DNA from: Verrucomicrobiota bacterium
GTDB lineage: Bacteria > Verrucomicrobiota > Verrucomicrobiia > Verrucomicrobiales > Akkermansiaceae
Assembly: GCA_004293445.1 (NCBI GenBank)
Contig: RDYP01000001.1
Span: 334,754-398,753, forward strand
Direction: 5' to 3'
DNA: 64,000 bases
Within the stretch, counting starts at the first letter, position 1; each line of letters starts with the position of its first letter. The position numbers were made by a program, and so were the translations under genes. Of the stretch, positions 26,038-36,800 are shown in pieces. The notes beneath the pieces are model-generated. The model saw only the letters and a program-made list of their open reading frames with translations. It ran no database searches and had not been told where the DNA came from.

Positions 26038-28245
26038 ATGATCCCCGCCACGATCTTCTCTCGCATTCTCGCCCTTACCATCGCCGCTTTTCTCGCGAGC
26101 CCGCTCGCCCGCGCCGATGTCCGACTGCCCAAAATCTTCGGCAGTCACATGGTCCTTCAACAGGGCAAACCCATCATCATCTGGGGCTGGGCGAATCCCG
26201 GCGAGACCGCCACCGTTCGGCTGGGTGAAGCCACCCACACAGCCGTCGCCAATGACAAGGGCGAATGGAAGTTGTCCATGCCCGCCATGAAGGCCGGCGG
26301 ACCTCACACCCTCGCTGTGAAAGCCAACAATGAGATCCTCTTCGAAAACGTGATGGTGGGCGAAGTTTGGGTCTGTTCCGGGCAGTCGAACATGGAAATG
26401 GGCATGAAGAAATTCCACATTTCCCCGCAGGAAATCGCCGCCGCCAATCATCCCGGCATCCGGCTGATGCTGGTCGAGAACAAGTGGACCCCTCGCCCGC
26501 AGAACGACATCGAAGGGACTTGGAAAGTCTGCACGCCTCAGACGATTGCCGAAGGCGGATGGGATGGTTTTTCCGCTACAGGTTACTACTTCGGACGAGA
26601 GATCCACCAGAAGCTCGGAGTTGCGGTCGGGTTGATCGATGCCGACTGGGGCGGGACGAGGATCGAGTCCTGGACTCCGCCCGAAGGCTTCGCCGCAGTG
26701 CCCGCGCTGAAGGATGAGAGCGACCGGGTCCAGCTTGGGGATCCCAAATCGGAAGCGCATCAACAGCGGCTTCAACAGACCCTCGGCGAATTGGATCAAT
26801 GGCATCAAACCGCGCGCGTGGCCCTGCAGAGCGGCCAATCAGCACCGCCTGCCCCGAATCTGCCCGACGAATTGCGTGGCCCGCAGGAACTCCAGCAGGC
26901 GACCGCGCTCTACAATGGCATGATTCATCCGCTCGTGCCCTTCGCCATTCGAGGCGCGATCTGGTATCAGGGTGAGTCGAATATGGGCGATGGCATGCGC
27001 TACGCCGACCGAATGAAAGCGCTGATCGCTGGCTGGCGGAAGGTCTGGAACCAAGGCGATTTCCCGTTCTACTTCGTGCAGATCGCGCCTTTCCTTTATG
27101 CCGACAAACCGCCGGAGATGGCACCAGAAATTTGGGAGGCGCAAAGCACCGCCGCGCAGACCATCCCCAACACGGGAATGGCGGTGATCAATGATGTGGG
27201 TGACTTGCAGGACATCCACCCTCAGGACAAACGCACGGTAGGCCAACGTCTCGCTTTGCTGGCGCTGGCGAAGACCTATGGAGAAAGCGCGCTGACCCAC
27301 TCCGGCCCGGTTTTCAAATCGATCAGCTCGAAGGGCCATCAGATCCGCGTCGAGTTCGATCACGCCCACGGCGGTCTCGTCACCCGCGATGGCAAAGCTC
27401 CGGACTGGTTCGAGATCATCGATGCCGAGGAGGGCGGCTTCGTCAAAGCCGAGGCCCGCATCAGTGGCAGCAGCGTGATCCTGTCCTCGCCGGTAGTAAA
27501 ACACCCGGTCGCAATGCGATTCGCCTGGAGCCATGTCGCCACGCCAAACCTGATGAACGGCAAAGGCCTGCCCGCCGGAGCCTTCCGCGCCGCGGTTTCG
27601 TCCGGGAAGGATTGGCTAAAATCCCAGGTGCCCGAGGCGAAGGACTACGAGTTGGTCTATGATCTGGACCTGAGGCGACTCGGACCATCGATCTCCTACG
27701 AGATCGATCGGCACGCGGAGATCGGCAAGCCCTTCGACCGGATCGCGTATTTGTTAGAACTTCAGGATGCGAACCTCCGCACGCGGAATCTATTCGTATC
27801 GATGGATGCGTTTACCGACGATCTGTCGAAGATCGCAATCCCCACGCTAACCTCTGGCGCGATTTTCCAAGAAAAAGTCACGAATCTGACGGCATATTCG
27901 AACGTTAAAGGCCTTCCGAACGGCAAAAATTTGTCAGGCGGAAGCATCGAGTTCTGGCCGAACAACTACACCCAAGCAAATCCCGCCAATATCCCCGGGG
28001 CATCGGCGGAGCGCTACGATAGCGGCGACCAACCGATCGAAAGTACCGACGGATACGGATCCATGCAGGTGCATCATCATGGCTCGGGGCAAACCTTGTT
28101 CGCCATCAACCACTGGCGCGATGGCTTGCAAGCGGATGTCGGCATCGGCAGTCAGGCCACGGGAGAACCGGACTGGACCTTTGCCAAAAACGCTAGTTCC
28201 TACCGCTCCATGCGCTTGAAGGTGCTGGTGCGGATCCGTCGCTGA
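26038..28245 (+). CDS. sialate O-acetylesterase-like secreted esterase (735 aa)
   Basis: Secreted SGNH-type esterase that removes O-acetyl groups from sugars. A signal peptide (about residues 1-26, ending ARADV) precedes a beta-sandwich (to about 105). The SASA catalytic domain has CSGQSNMEM (Ser 117), GLIDADWGGTRIESW, IWYQGESN and DIHPQDK (His 394). A second beta-sandwich closes the catalytic half (to about 510). The last ~220 residues form a separate domain (YDLDLRRLGPSISY, IEFWPNNYTQANPANIPGA, GYGSMQVHHH) that is probably carbohydrate-binding. It is the first gene after regulatory copy 1 and lies 17 bp before the GH95 gene. The true ester substrate may be an acetylated plant or algal glycan rather than sialic acid. 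Confidence 0.9.
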   Translation: MIPATIFSRILALTIAAFLASPLARADVRLPKIFGSHMVLQQGKPIIIWGWANPGETATVRLGEATHTAVANDKGEWKLSMPAMKAGGPHTLAVKANNEILFENVMVGEVWVCSGQSNMEMGMKKFHISPQEIAAANHPGIRLMLVENKWTPRPQNDIEGTWKVCTPQTIAEGGWDGFSATGYYFGREIHQKLGVAVGLIDADWGGTRIESWTPPEGFAAVPALKDESDRVQLGDPKSEAHQQRLQQTLGELDQWHQTARVALQSGQSAPPAPNLPDELRGPQELQQATALYNGMIHPLVPFAIRGAIWYQGESNMGDGMRYADRMKALIAGWRKVWNQGDFPFYFVQIAPFLYADKPPEMAPEIWEAQSTAAQTIPNTGMAVINDVGDLQDIHPQDKRTVGQRLALLALAKTYGESALTHSGPVFKSISSKGHQIRVEFDHAHGGLVTRDGKAPDWFEIIDAEEGGFVKAEARISGSSVILSSPVVKHPVAMRFAWSHVATPNLMNGKGLPAGAFRAAVSSGKDWLKSQVPEAKDYELVYDLDLRRLGPSISYEIDRHAEIGKPFDRIAYLLELQDANLRTRNLFVSMDAFTDDLSKIAIPTLTSGAIFQEKVTNLTAYSNVKGLPNGKNLSGGSIEFWPNNYTQANPANIPGASAERYDSGDQPIESTDGYGSMQVHHHGSGQTLFAINHWRDGLQADVGIGSQATGEPDWTFAKNASSYRSMRLKVLVRIRR

Positions 28246-28262
28246 TTCCCAGTCGGTTATTT

Positions 28263-30647
28263 ATGAAACACCATCGGCTCGTCATCTCACTCTTCTCCCT
28301 CGTAATCGGCCTCAGCCCGCTGGCACGCGCCGCCGAGTCCGATCTGAAACTTTGGTATGACAAGCCAGCCAACGATTGGATCGAGGCCTTGCCCATCGGC
28401 AATGGCCGCTTCGGGGCCATGATCTTCGGCCAACCGGAGCACGAGCGATTCCAACTCAACGACGTCACCGTCTGGTCCGGCAGCCCGCAGCCGGATGCCG
28501 ACCGCAAAGACGCTTGGAAAAACCTGCCCGAACTCCGCCGCCTGATCCGCGAGGGGAAATACGACGCTGCAACCGATTTCGCGAACGCGAACTTCAATGG
28601 CCCGGCACCTTACAACAATTCCTATCAGACACTCGGCGACCTCAAGTTCACCTTCGATCTCGGCGGCCAAACGGTTGCCGACTACCGCCGCGAGCTGGAT
28701 CTCTCCTCCGCGCTGGCTTCAGTGACTTTCAAGGCTGGCGGCAATACTTTCCACCGCCAGACGTTCTCCAGCGCGGTCGATGGCGTGATCGTCCATCGCC
28801 TCGTCGCCGACAAAAAAGGCACCATTGGTTTCGGATTGAAACTCGACCGCGTCGAACGCGCCAACACCCGCTTCGAAGCGCCCGACACCCTCGTGATGAC
28901 CGGCAACACCGGCGACACCCTGAACTACGAAGTCCGCGCGAAGGTGTTGCACAAAGGTGGGAAAATTACCGGCAATCCCGATGGCACCTTGCGGCTCGAA
29001 GGCTCTGACGAAGCCACCGTGTTGATCGCCGCCGCCACAAGCTTCGTGCTCGATTACGACAAAGGTTACAAGGGCGGCGACCTGTCCACCGCCGCCACTC
29101 GCATAGCCGCTGCATCAGGCAAGACATACAAGGAATTGCGCGACGCCCACGTTGCGGAATACTCGGGCTATTTCAATCGGCTCAGGCTCGACCTCGGCCG
29201 ACAAGACACCAGCACGCCCACCGATGTACGACTCAAATCGTATTTCAACAAACCCGATCCCAGCTTCGCCACGCTGTTCTATCAGTTCGGCCGCTACCTG
29301 CTCATCTCCTCCAGTCGTCCGGACAATCCGCTGCCCACCAACAGCCAGGGCATTTGGGGCGACGGGCTCGATCTGCCGTGGAAGTGCGACTACAAGTCGA
29401 ATATCAATTACGAGATGGCTTACTGGTCCGCAGAAGCCTCGAATCTCGGCGAGATGCACAAGCCGATGCTGCGCATGACGCAAAACCTCGTGAAACCCGG
29501 CACCCGCACCGCGCAGGCCTACTTCGGCCCGGAGACCCCGGGATGGGTCGTCGGCTACACCACCAATGGCTGGAGCTGGACTTCGCCGGGCGAGCGATTG
29601 ACCTGGGGCGTCTGGTTCGGCGGCAGCGCGTGGATGTGCCAGCACCTGTGGGAGCACTATGCCTACGGTCGCGATAAGGATTATCTCCGGTCCGTTTACC
29701 CGACTCTCAAGGGAGCGACGGAGTTCTGGATGAGCCAACTCGTCGAAGGCCCCGACGGCAAACTCATCACCTCGCCTTCCAGCTCGCCGGAAAACGAATT
29801 CGTCACGGAAAACGGCGTCCGCGGGTCGATCTGCGAAGGGGCTACGATGGAAAAATCCCTCGTTCGTGACCTGCTCACCCACTCCGCCAAAGCAGCGGCC
29901 GTTCTCGGAATCGATGAGGATTTCCGCCGCAAGGTCGAGGCCACCCGCGACCGCATTCGCCCCCCGCAGGTCGGCAAACACGGCCAGATCATGGAATGGG
30001 GCGGCGATTGGGACAATCCGAGCGATACGCATCGCCATGTCTCCCATCTGTTCGCCCTGCATCCCGGCAGCGAGATCACCCCGCGTGGCACGCCGGCACT
30101 CGCGGAGGCGGCGAAAGTCACGCTCAAGCAGCGCGGTGACGACGGCACCGGCTGGGCGCTGGCATGGAAAATCAACTTCTGGGCGCGCCTCCTCGATGGC
30201 GACCACGCCATGACCCTGATGGCAAATCAACTCCGCAGCACCCAAGAATTGCAAACCGTCATGCAAGGCGCGGGCGGCACTTATCCCAATCTGTTCTGCG
30301 CCCATCCACCGTTCCAGATCGATGGCAATTTCGGCTTTGTTTCCGGCGTCAATGAACTCCTTCTGCAAAGCCACGAGACCTACATCGATCCCAAGGCCCC
30401 GAACGAAGACCGCTACGTCATCCACCTTCTCCCCGCCTTGCCAAAGGCCTGGAGCAGCGGCTCGATCCGCGGGATCCGCGCCCGCGGCGGATTCACGCTC
30501 GATCTCGAGTGGAAAAACGGGAAGCTCACTCAGGCTCGCATCAACAGCACGGGAGGGACTCAGGGGCGCCTGCGCATCGGCGACAAGGAGACCGAGTTCA
30601 CCGTTCCGACCGGAGGAAGCATCGTTGTCCCCACCCGGGAACGCTGA
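28263..30647 (+). CDS. GH95 alpha-L-fucosidase/galactosidase (794 aa)
   Basis: Secreted exo-glycosidase of family GH95, an inverting enzyme acting on terminal alpha-L-fucose or alpha-L-galactose. A signal peptide (about 1-23, ending ARAAE) is followed by the N-terminal beta-sandwich starting LWYDKPANDWIEALPIGNGRFGAMIFG. The (alpha/alpha)6 barrel includes LLISSSRPDNPLPTNSQGIWGDGLDLPWKCDY-type residues, HVSHLFALHPGSEITP, GDDGTGWALAWKINFWARL and FQIDGNFG. A C-terminal sandwich (HLLPALPKAW) completes the fold. Length is normal for the family. It is probably co-transcribed with the upstream esterase. Confidence 0.93.
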   Translation: MKHHRLVISLFSLVIGLSPLARAAESDLKLWYDKPANDWIEALPIGNGRFGAMIFGQPEHERFQLNDVTVWSGSPQPDADRKDAWKNLPELRRLIREGKYDAATDFANANFNGPAPYNNSYQTLGDLKFTFDLGGQTVADYRRELDLSSALASVTFKAGGNTFHRQTFSSAVDGVIVHRLVADKKGTIGFGLKLDRVERANTRFEAPDTLVMTGNTGDTLNYEVRAKVLHKGGKITGNPDGTLRLEGSDEATVLIAAATSFVLDYDKGYKGGDLSTAATRIAAASGKTYKELRDAHVAEYSGYFNRLRLDLGRQDTSTPTDVRLKSYFNKPDPSFATLFYQFGRYLLISSSRPDNPLPTNSQGIWGDGLDLPWKCDYKSNINYEMAYWSAEASNLGEMHKPMLRMTQNLVKPGTRTAQAYFGPETPGWVVGYTTNGWSWTSPGERLTWGVWFGGSAWMCQHLWEHYAYGRDKDYLRSVYPTLKGATEFWMSQLVEGPDGKLITSPSSSPENEFVTENGVRGSICEGATMEKSLVRDLLTHSAKAAAVLGIDEDFRRKVEATRDRIRPPQVGKHGQIMEWGGDWDNPSDTHRHVSHLFALHPGSEITPRGTPALAEAAKVTLKQRGDDGTGWALAWKINFWARLLDGDHAMTLMANQLRSTQELQTVMQGAGGTYPNLFCAHPPFQIDGNFGFVSGVNELLLQSHETYIDPKAPNEDRYVIHLLPALPKAWSSGSIRGIRARGGFTLDLEWKNGKLTQARINSTGGTQGRLRIGDKETEFTVPTGGSIVVPTRER

Positions 30648-30650
30648 GCC

Positions 30651-30766
30651 CTCGCTCGTAGCGAGTGCGTCTCGATGCCGACCACATTTCACTTGGGTGG
30701 CGAGTTTTAGGCATCCAGTTGGCTCCCATTGACCCGCCGATCCGAGGCTCGGCGCTCCCGGATGCC
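30651..30766. repeat. inverted repeats between GH95 and the giant beta-helix gene
   Basis: CTCGCT-cgt-AGCGAG (30651-30665) follows the GH95 stop by 3 bp and may act as a terminator stem. A second, longer inverted repeat has GGCATCC at 30710-30716 and GGATGCC at 30760-30766, enclosing a small CCGAG-G-CTCGG hairpin. It ends 3 bp before regulatory copy 2. Confidence 0.5.
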
Positions 30767-30769
30767 TGC

Positions 30770-30785
30770 ACATTTTAACGGGTAG
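30770..30785 (+). promoter_or_regulatory. regulatory element copy 2 (TTTTAACGGGTAG)
   Basis: ACATTTTAACGGGTAG, 52 bp upstream of the giant beta-helix gene. The 16 bases are identical to copy 1. Downstream bases CAAGCAAC differ from the GGCA seen in copies 3-5. Confidence 0.7.
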
Positions 30786-30837
30786 CAAGCAACACGTTCC
30801 AATAGCAGGATCGCACTGGTTTTAGAATACTCGAATC

Positions 30838-33800
30838 ATGCCTCAAACCCATCTCCTCGCGGGTTTCCGCGCCGCCTTCTCCGCGCGTCATTTCCGCACA
30901 GCGCTTGCCGTGGTAGCCATGGGTAGCCTTCACGCGGCGGATTATCACGTCGATCCCGCAGGCAATGACTCAAACATCGGAACGAGTCCCGCCGCAGCTT
31001 GGCAAAGCCTCGGCAAAGTCAACGGCACCGTCTTCCAACCCGGTGACCGAATCCTTTTCAAACGCGGCGCCACTTGGGCGGGCACCCTCAGCCCGCAAGG
31101 CTCCGGCAACAGCTCGGCGCAGATCACCCTCGGCTCATACGGCGAAGGCGCCAAGCCGCTCATCAACGGCAATGGCAACTGGGCCGTGATCACCCTCTCG
31201 TCCCAGAGCTACTGGACCATCGATGGCTTTGAAGTCACCAACCCGGCCGGAAATGACAGCAGCCGCTCGGGCATCCGGGTTGATTGGTCGGGCAGCGACA
31301 CAATGCGCGGCATCCAAATCCTCAACAACGACGTGCACGACGTCCGCGGCATCAAGAACGTCAACGATGGCGGCCGCAACAACGGTGGCATCTTCTTCTG
31401 GATCAACGAGCCCGGGAAAGCCGATGGCGTGCTCATCCAGGGCAACACGGTGAAGACCATCTATGGCCAAGGGATCGCCTTCAATGCCGAGGCTGAATAC
31501 ATGGGCGGCGGGATGAACTACGCGAATTGCAGCCCGAACGTGGTCGCGCGCGGCAACACCGTAATCTCCACCTCAGGCGACGGCATCCTGATGCTCGGCA
31601 CCGACAACGAACTCGTCGAACACAACGAGGTCGCCTACGTCGGTCAGCTCAGCGACAACGGCAACAACATCGCCGCCGCCTGGCCGACCCGCCATGTGAA
31701 CGGTCTGTGGCAATACAACCACGTCCACCATACCGCCGCGCTCAACGCGAACGACAGCACCGCCTTCGACAACGACGGCTTCGTGAAAGGCACGACCGTC
31801 TTCCAGCACAACGTTTCCCACGACAATGCCGGCGGTTTCATCATGGAATACACTTGGGGCGGTGACGAGTTCGCCCAGAGCATCGTGCGCTACAACATCT
31901 CCTGGAACGAAAGCCGCATCATCGCCACCAACCGCAACAACACGCGCATCTACAACAACGTCTTCTACAATCCGGGTGCCACGATCGACGTGACGTGGAC
32001 GCAGAACCCGAGCTACATCCAGTTCTCCAACAACCTCTTCGTCGCCGCCGGGCGCACGGCGGAATTCTCGCGGCAGCTGTTTATGAACAACAGCTTCAGC
32101 GGTGGCGTGACACGGCCGGTGACGATTGATGGAAACCGCACGCAGGACCCGCTATTCGTCAGCCCCAACACCACCGGAAATCTCGCCGGTTTCATCCTGC
32201 AATCCGGCTCTCTTGCTAGGAATACCGGCACCGTCATCGTCGGCAACGGCGGTCTGGATTTCTGGGGCGCGACCCTGCCCAGCACCGCGCCTCATCGCGG
32301 TGCCTCGCAGATCAACAGCATCGCCAACTACACCGCCACGCCCACCTTCATGCAAGTGAGCGGCCCCTATTCCGCCGCCGTCCCCTACAGCGGCAGCTCC
32401 ACCGTCAATTTCAGCGGCACGGTGCGCGACCAGAAATTCCACGCCATCTCCGGTGCCGCCGTGACTTGGTCGGTCAGCCCGGCGCTTGCGGGTTATTCGA
32501 TCAATTCCAGTGGCGTGCTCACGCTGTCCGCAGGTGCGCAACCGCAGCGGGTCGCCATCGTGGCACAGAGCGGATCGGCGACAGCCACTTTTTCGTTCAC
32601 CACCTCGCAGGCCGTGCCGCCGGTGGTCGGTTCCTCGTGGATCAACCCGGCGGGCGGCGAGTGGTCGATCGCTGGAAACTGGCAAGACAACGCGATCGCC
32701 AACGGTGCCGACCAAACCGCCACGGTCGCACTTTCGACCGGAGTCACCATCAACCAAGGCGACGCCAGTCGCAGCATCGGCCATCTGGCCTTCAGCAACG
32801 CCGACCACAGCATTCAGGGCAACCCGCTGACGATGGATGTCACCAGCGGCGCAGCGACCGTTTCGGTGGCAAACAGCACCACAGCCACGCTTTCCGCCGC
32901 GCTGGTCGGCAATGACGGATTACTCAAGACCGGCACGGGAACGCTGGCGCTCACCGCGGTGAATTCCTACAGCGGCGGAACCACGGTGAACGAGGGCACG
33001 CTGGAACTCCGCGGCGCGTCCGGCGGCACCAGCCGGATCAATGGCGCGATCACCGTGAATGCCGGTGGCACACTCACTCTAACAAACGGCGACGGCAGCG
33101 GCTTCGGCTGGAACAACACGATTTCCCAACTCAACGTCAACGGTGGCTTGGTGAACGCCACCGGCGGAGCGCACATCGGTTTCGGAGCCTATGTGAACGT
33201 GGCCATGAACGGCGGCGGATCGATTTCCGGCAATTGGCAGTGGAACGGTGACAACCTGCTCGGTTTCAGCTCTTCGGGCGGCAGCACCAACAGCATTTCG
33301 GGATCGCTCGTCCTTCGATCGGATGCCGGCCCCAACCACAGCTTCAATGTCGCCGATGGCGGAGAGGCCACCGACCTGCTGGTCAACGCCGTACTTTCCG
33401 ACCAATACCCAGAAGTGGGGTGGGTTCCCGCGTCGGTGCTTGTCAAATCGGGAGCCGGGACCATGGAGCTCACCGCCGCCAATACCCACGACGGCGGGAC
33501 TTCCGTCAACGGCGGCACGCTCATCGTCGGCAGCAGCGCCTCGCTTGGTGGCGGATACCTCGCGGTGAACACCGGAGCCGTCTGCGACCTTCGCAACACC
33601 GCCGGTGCGGTGGCGAACGGAGCCTCGATCTATCTGAATGGCACGGGACGATTGATCCTCACAACCGGCCTCAACGAACTGGTCGCCCGGCTCTATCTGG
33701 ACAACAATGCCCTAGCACCCGGCACCTACAGCGCGGCCACGCATCCGGCACTCATCAGCGGCGGCGGCAGCCTGACGGTCACCGAAGGCGCGTCCGCCAC

Positions 33801-36800
33801 GCCCACCAGTCTAACAGCATCCGCCGTTTCCGCCGACTCCATCCAGCTGACCTGGACCGACAACGCCTCGGACGAGACCGGCTTCATCATCGAGCGCTCG
33901 CTGACATCCGGCAGCGGATTCAGCCAGATCACCACGCTGGGCGCGAACGCCGTTTCCTACACGGATACCGGCCTCGTCGCGGGAACGGCCTATTTTTATC
34001 GGATCAGCGCCAGCAATGCCATCGGCCGCTCCGCCTATTCGAATGAGGCCACGGCGGAAACAACTGTCGGCGATTCGGGCACGTGGACGAGCGCGGTGAG
34101 TGGAGATTGGAGCGTCTCCGGTAAGTGGCTGAACGGCATCGTAGCCACTGGCACGGGGCAAACTGCGACCATTGCCCCGGCCACAGGAGTCACGGTGAAT
34201 CTGAATACGGCGCGCACCATCGGCGGCTTGAGTTTCACCGGCGCGAATCACGTCATCTCGGGTTCGAATTCCCTCTTGCTCGATGTTCTCTCCGGCGCAC
34301 CCGGCGTGGATGTCGCATCCGGTCTGACCGCCACGCTCGGAGTTCCATTGATCGGCAACGATGGTTTGGCGAAAATCGGCGCGGGCAATCTGGTGATCTC
34401 CACCTCCCCCGGATACAGCGGTCTCACCAGCGTCAGCGGCGGTCGCCTGACCTTCTCCGGCAACGTGGGAACGCCTCCACCGGCGACGCCGACCGTCACC
34501 TACAGCCTCGCGGGCGGGAACGAGAACTGGCCCGCCGACAAGCGCGCGGCGATCGTCGCGGCGATGGACACGGCTGTCGCGTTCTACAACCGCTACGGCA
34601 GTTTCAATCGCTCGCTGACGGCGAACTACGACGCCAATGTGGGAACCGCACAGGCGGGTTACGGCGGATGGATCGACTTCGGCGGCCAGATCGGCGCGCG
34701 CACCGCCCTCCATGAAATGGGACACACCATGGGCGTCGGAACGTACTGGGCCTGGGACTACAACCGCTCGGGCGGCGTTTGGACTGGCGCGAACGGCGTG
34801 GCAATGATCCGGAAGCTCGACGGACCCTCCGCCAACATAGGTTGCGACGCAGCGCACTTCTGGCCCTATGGTTTGAACTACGACGATGAAAACAACCCGC
34901 TGGCCTTCATGCGACACGTCCAGACCGTTTCGGCGATGCGGATCGACATGGGCATCGCCTCCAGTTCCGAGCTCCACGGCTACGATGGTGCCTTCGATAT
35001 CGCCACCGGCGCTGAGCTGGAGTTCAGCGGAACCGCGGTGCAACTCAACCATGCCATCAGTGGCGGCGGCATGCTACGCCATTCCGGAAACGGCACCCTC
35101 GTGCTCGCTGCGACAAACAGCTACACCGGCGGCACTGTCGCCGGTGGGGGCAGGCTGGTCGTCTTCTCGAACGGCGGCAACAGCGCGATCCGAGGAGCAC
35201 TGACCATCCAACCCGGCTCGACGGTCGAATGCACTGGCGACGGCACCGGCTTCGGCTGGCAGGATCAGATGAGCTCGATCTCGATCCAAGGCGGCACTCT
35301 TACCAGTTCCGGCATCTGCCACATCTGGAACCTCCCCGGCGGGATCACGATGACTGGCGGGACGCTGCAAAGCAACAATGGGACCAGCGACCCCAACGGC
35401 CCGCAACTCGAATGGAACCGCTGCTCCGTCGCCACACTTGCCAGCGGCAACACAGCGACCATCGGCGGTCGCATCCGCATCCGCGGGGATGCCGATTACG
35501 CTGCAGTGAGCTTCAACGTGGAAGAGGGTGCAGCGGCGACCGACCTGCTCGTCAGCGCGGCGCTCACCGAAGCTACTTCCGGCCGCGGCATCACCAAATC
35601 CGGCGCCGGGAAAATGGCGGTCAGCGGTTCTAACAACTACAGCGGCGTCACCACGGTGAACGGCGGCACGCTCGTCGCCGACACCACCGGCACCCTCGGA
35701 ACCGGAAATCTATCGGTCAACACCGGCGCAACCTGCGAAATCCGCAATCCCTCGGGCGCCCTTGCCGATACCGCGGCCGTCTCACTGAACGGCAGCGGAA
35801 AACTCACCCTCGCCAGCGGCGTGGCCGAAACGGTGAGACAACTGTTCATCAACGGCGTCCGGCAGCCGTCTGGTACCTACACCAGCGCGTCGTCCTTCAT
35901 CACTGGTTCCGGCAGCCTGATCGTGACCGATGTTCCTCTCGCATGGATCAGCCTGACGGATGGCAACTGGAGCAGCATCGGCAACTGGCAGAACTCCACG
36001 GTGGCCGACGGCGCTGACAACATCGCCACCTTCGCACAAGCCACCGGCGTGACCGTTACCCTGGACAGCAACCGCACTATCGGCGGACTGAGCTTCGCCA
36101 ATTCCAACTACACGCTCACCGGCAACGCGCTGATTCTCGCCACCACCCTCGGCAGCTCCAATCTGCAGGTGAGCGGAGCGGGCATTACGGCCACCATCGG
36201 GTCCAGCATCGCCGGTGGCAGTGCGCTGACCAAGACCGGCAATGGCACCTTGAAGCTCACCAACATCAACTCACACAGCGGCGGCACCTTGGTCAACGAA
36301 GGCACGCTGGAACTCGCCGGATCCTCTGGCGGCAACAGCTTGGTCAACGGCGTCGTCACGGTGAATCCGGGAGCCACCCTCGCCCTCACCGGTGGCGACG
36401 GCACCGGCTTCGGATGGAACAATCCCATCTCCCAACTCACAATCAACGGCGGCACGGCCAATGCATCTGGCAGCTCCCACCTCGGCTTCGGAGCTTACAT
36501 GAATGTGGCACTGAACGATGGCGGCACCATCGCCGGCAATTGGCAGTGGAATGGCGACGGGCTTCTAGGCTTCACCACATCGGGAGACAGCACCAACACC
36601 ATCAACGGCCTGCTGAACCTGCGATCGGACGCCGGAGCCAACCACACCTTCAATGTCGCCAATGGTGCCGCCTCGGTCGATCTCCAGATCAACGCGAACC
36701 TGAGCGACCAGTATCCGGAGGTTGGGTGGCTTGCCGCCTCCCATTTCATCAAAACCGGAGCTGGCACCGCGGTTCTCGCCGGTTCCAACAGCCACGACGG

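Noticed and set aside
33811-35052. Open frame of 413 codons on the minus strand
   Set aside because: Antisense to the giant beta-helix gene; GC-rich coding keeps the complementary frame open.
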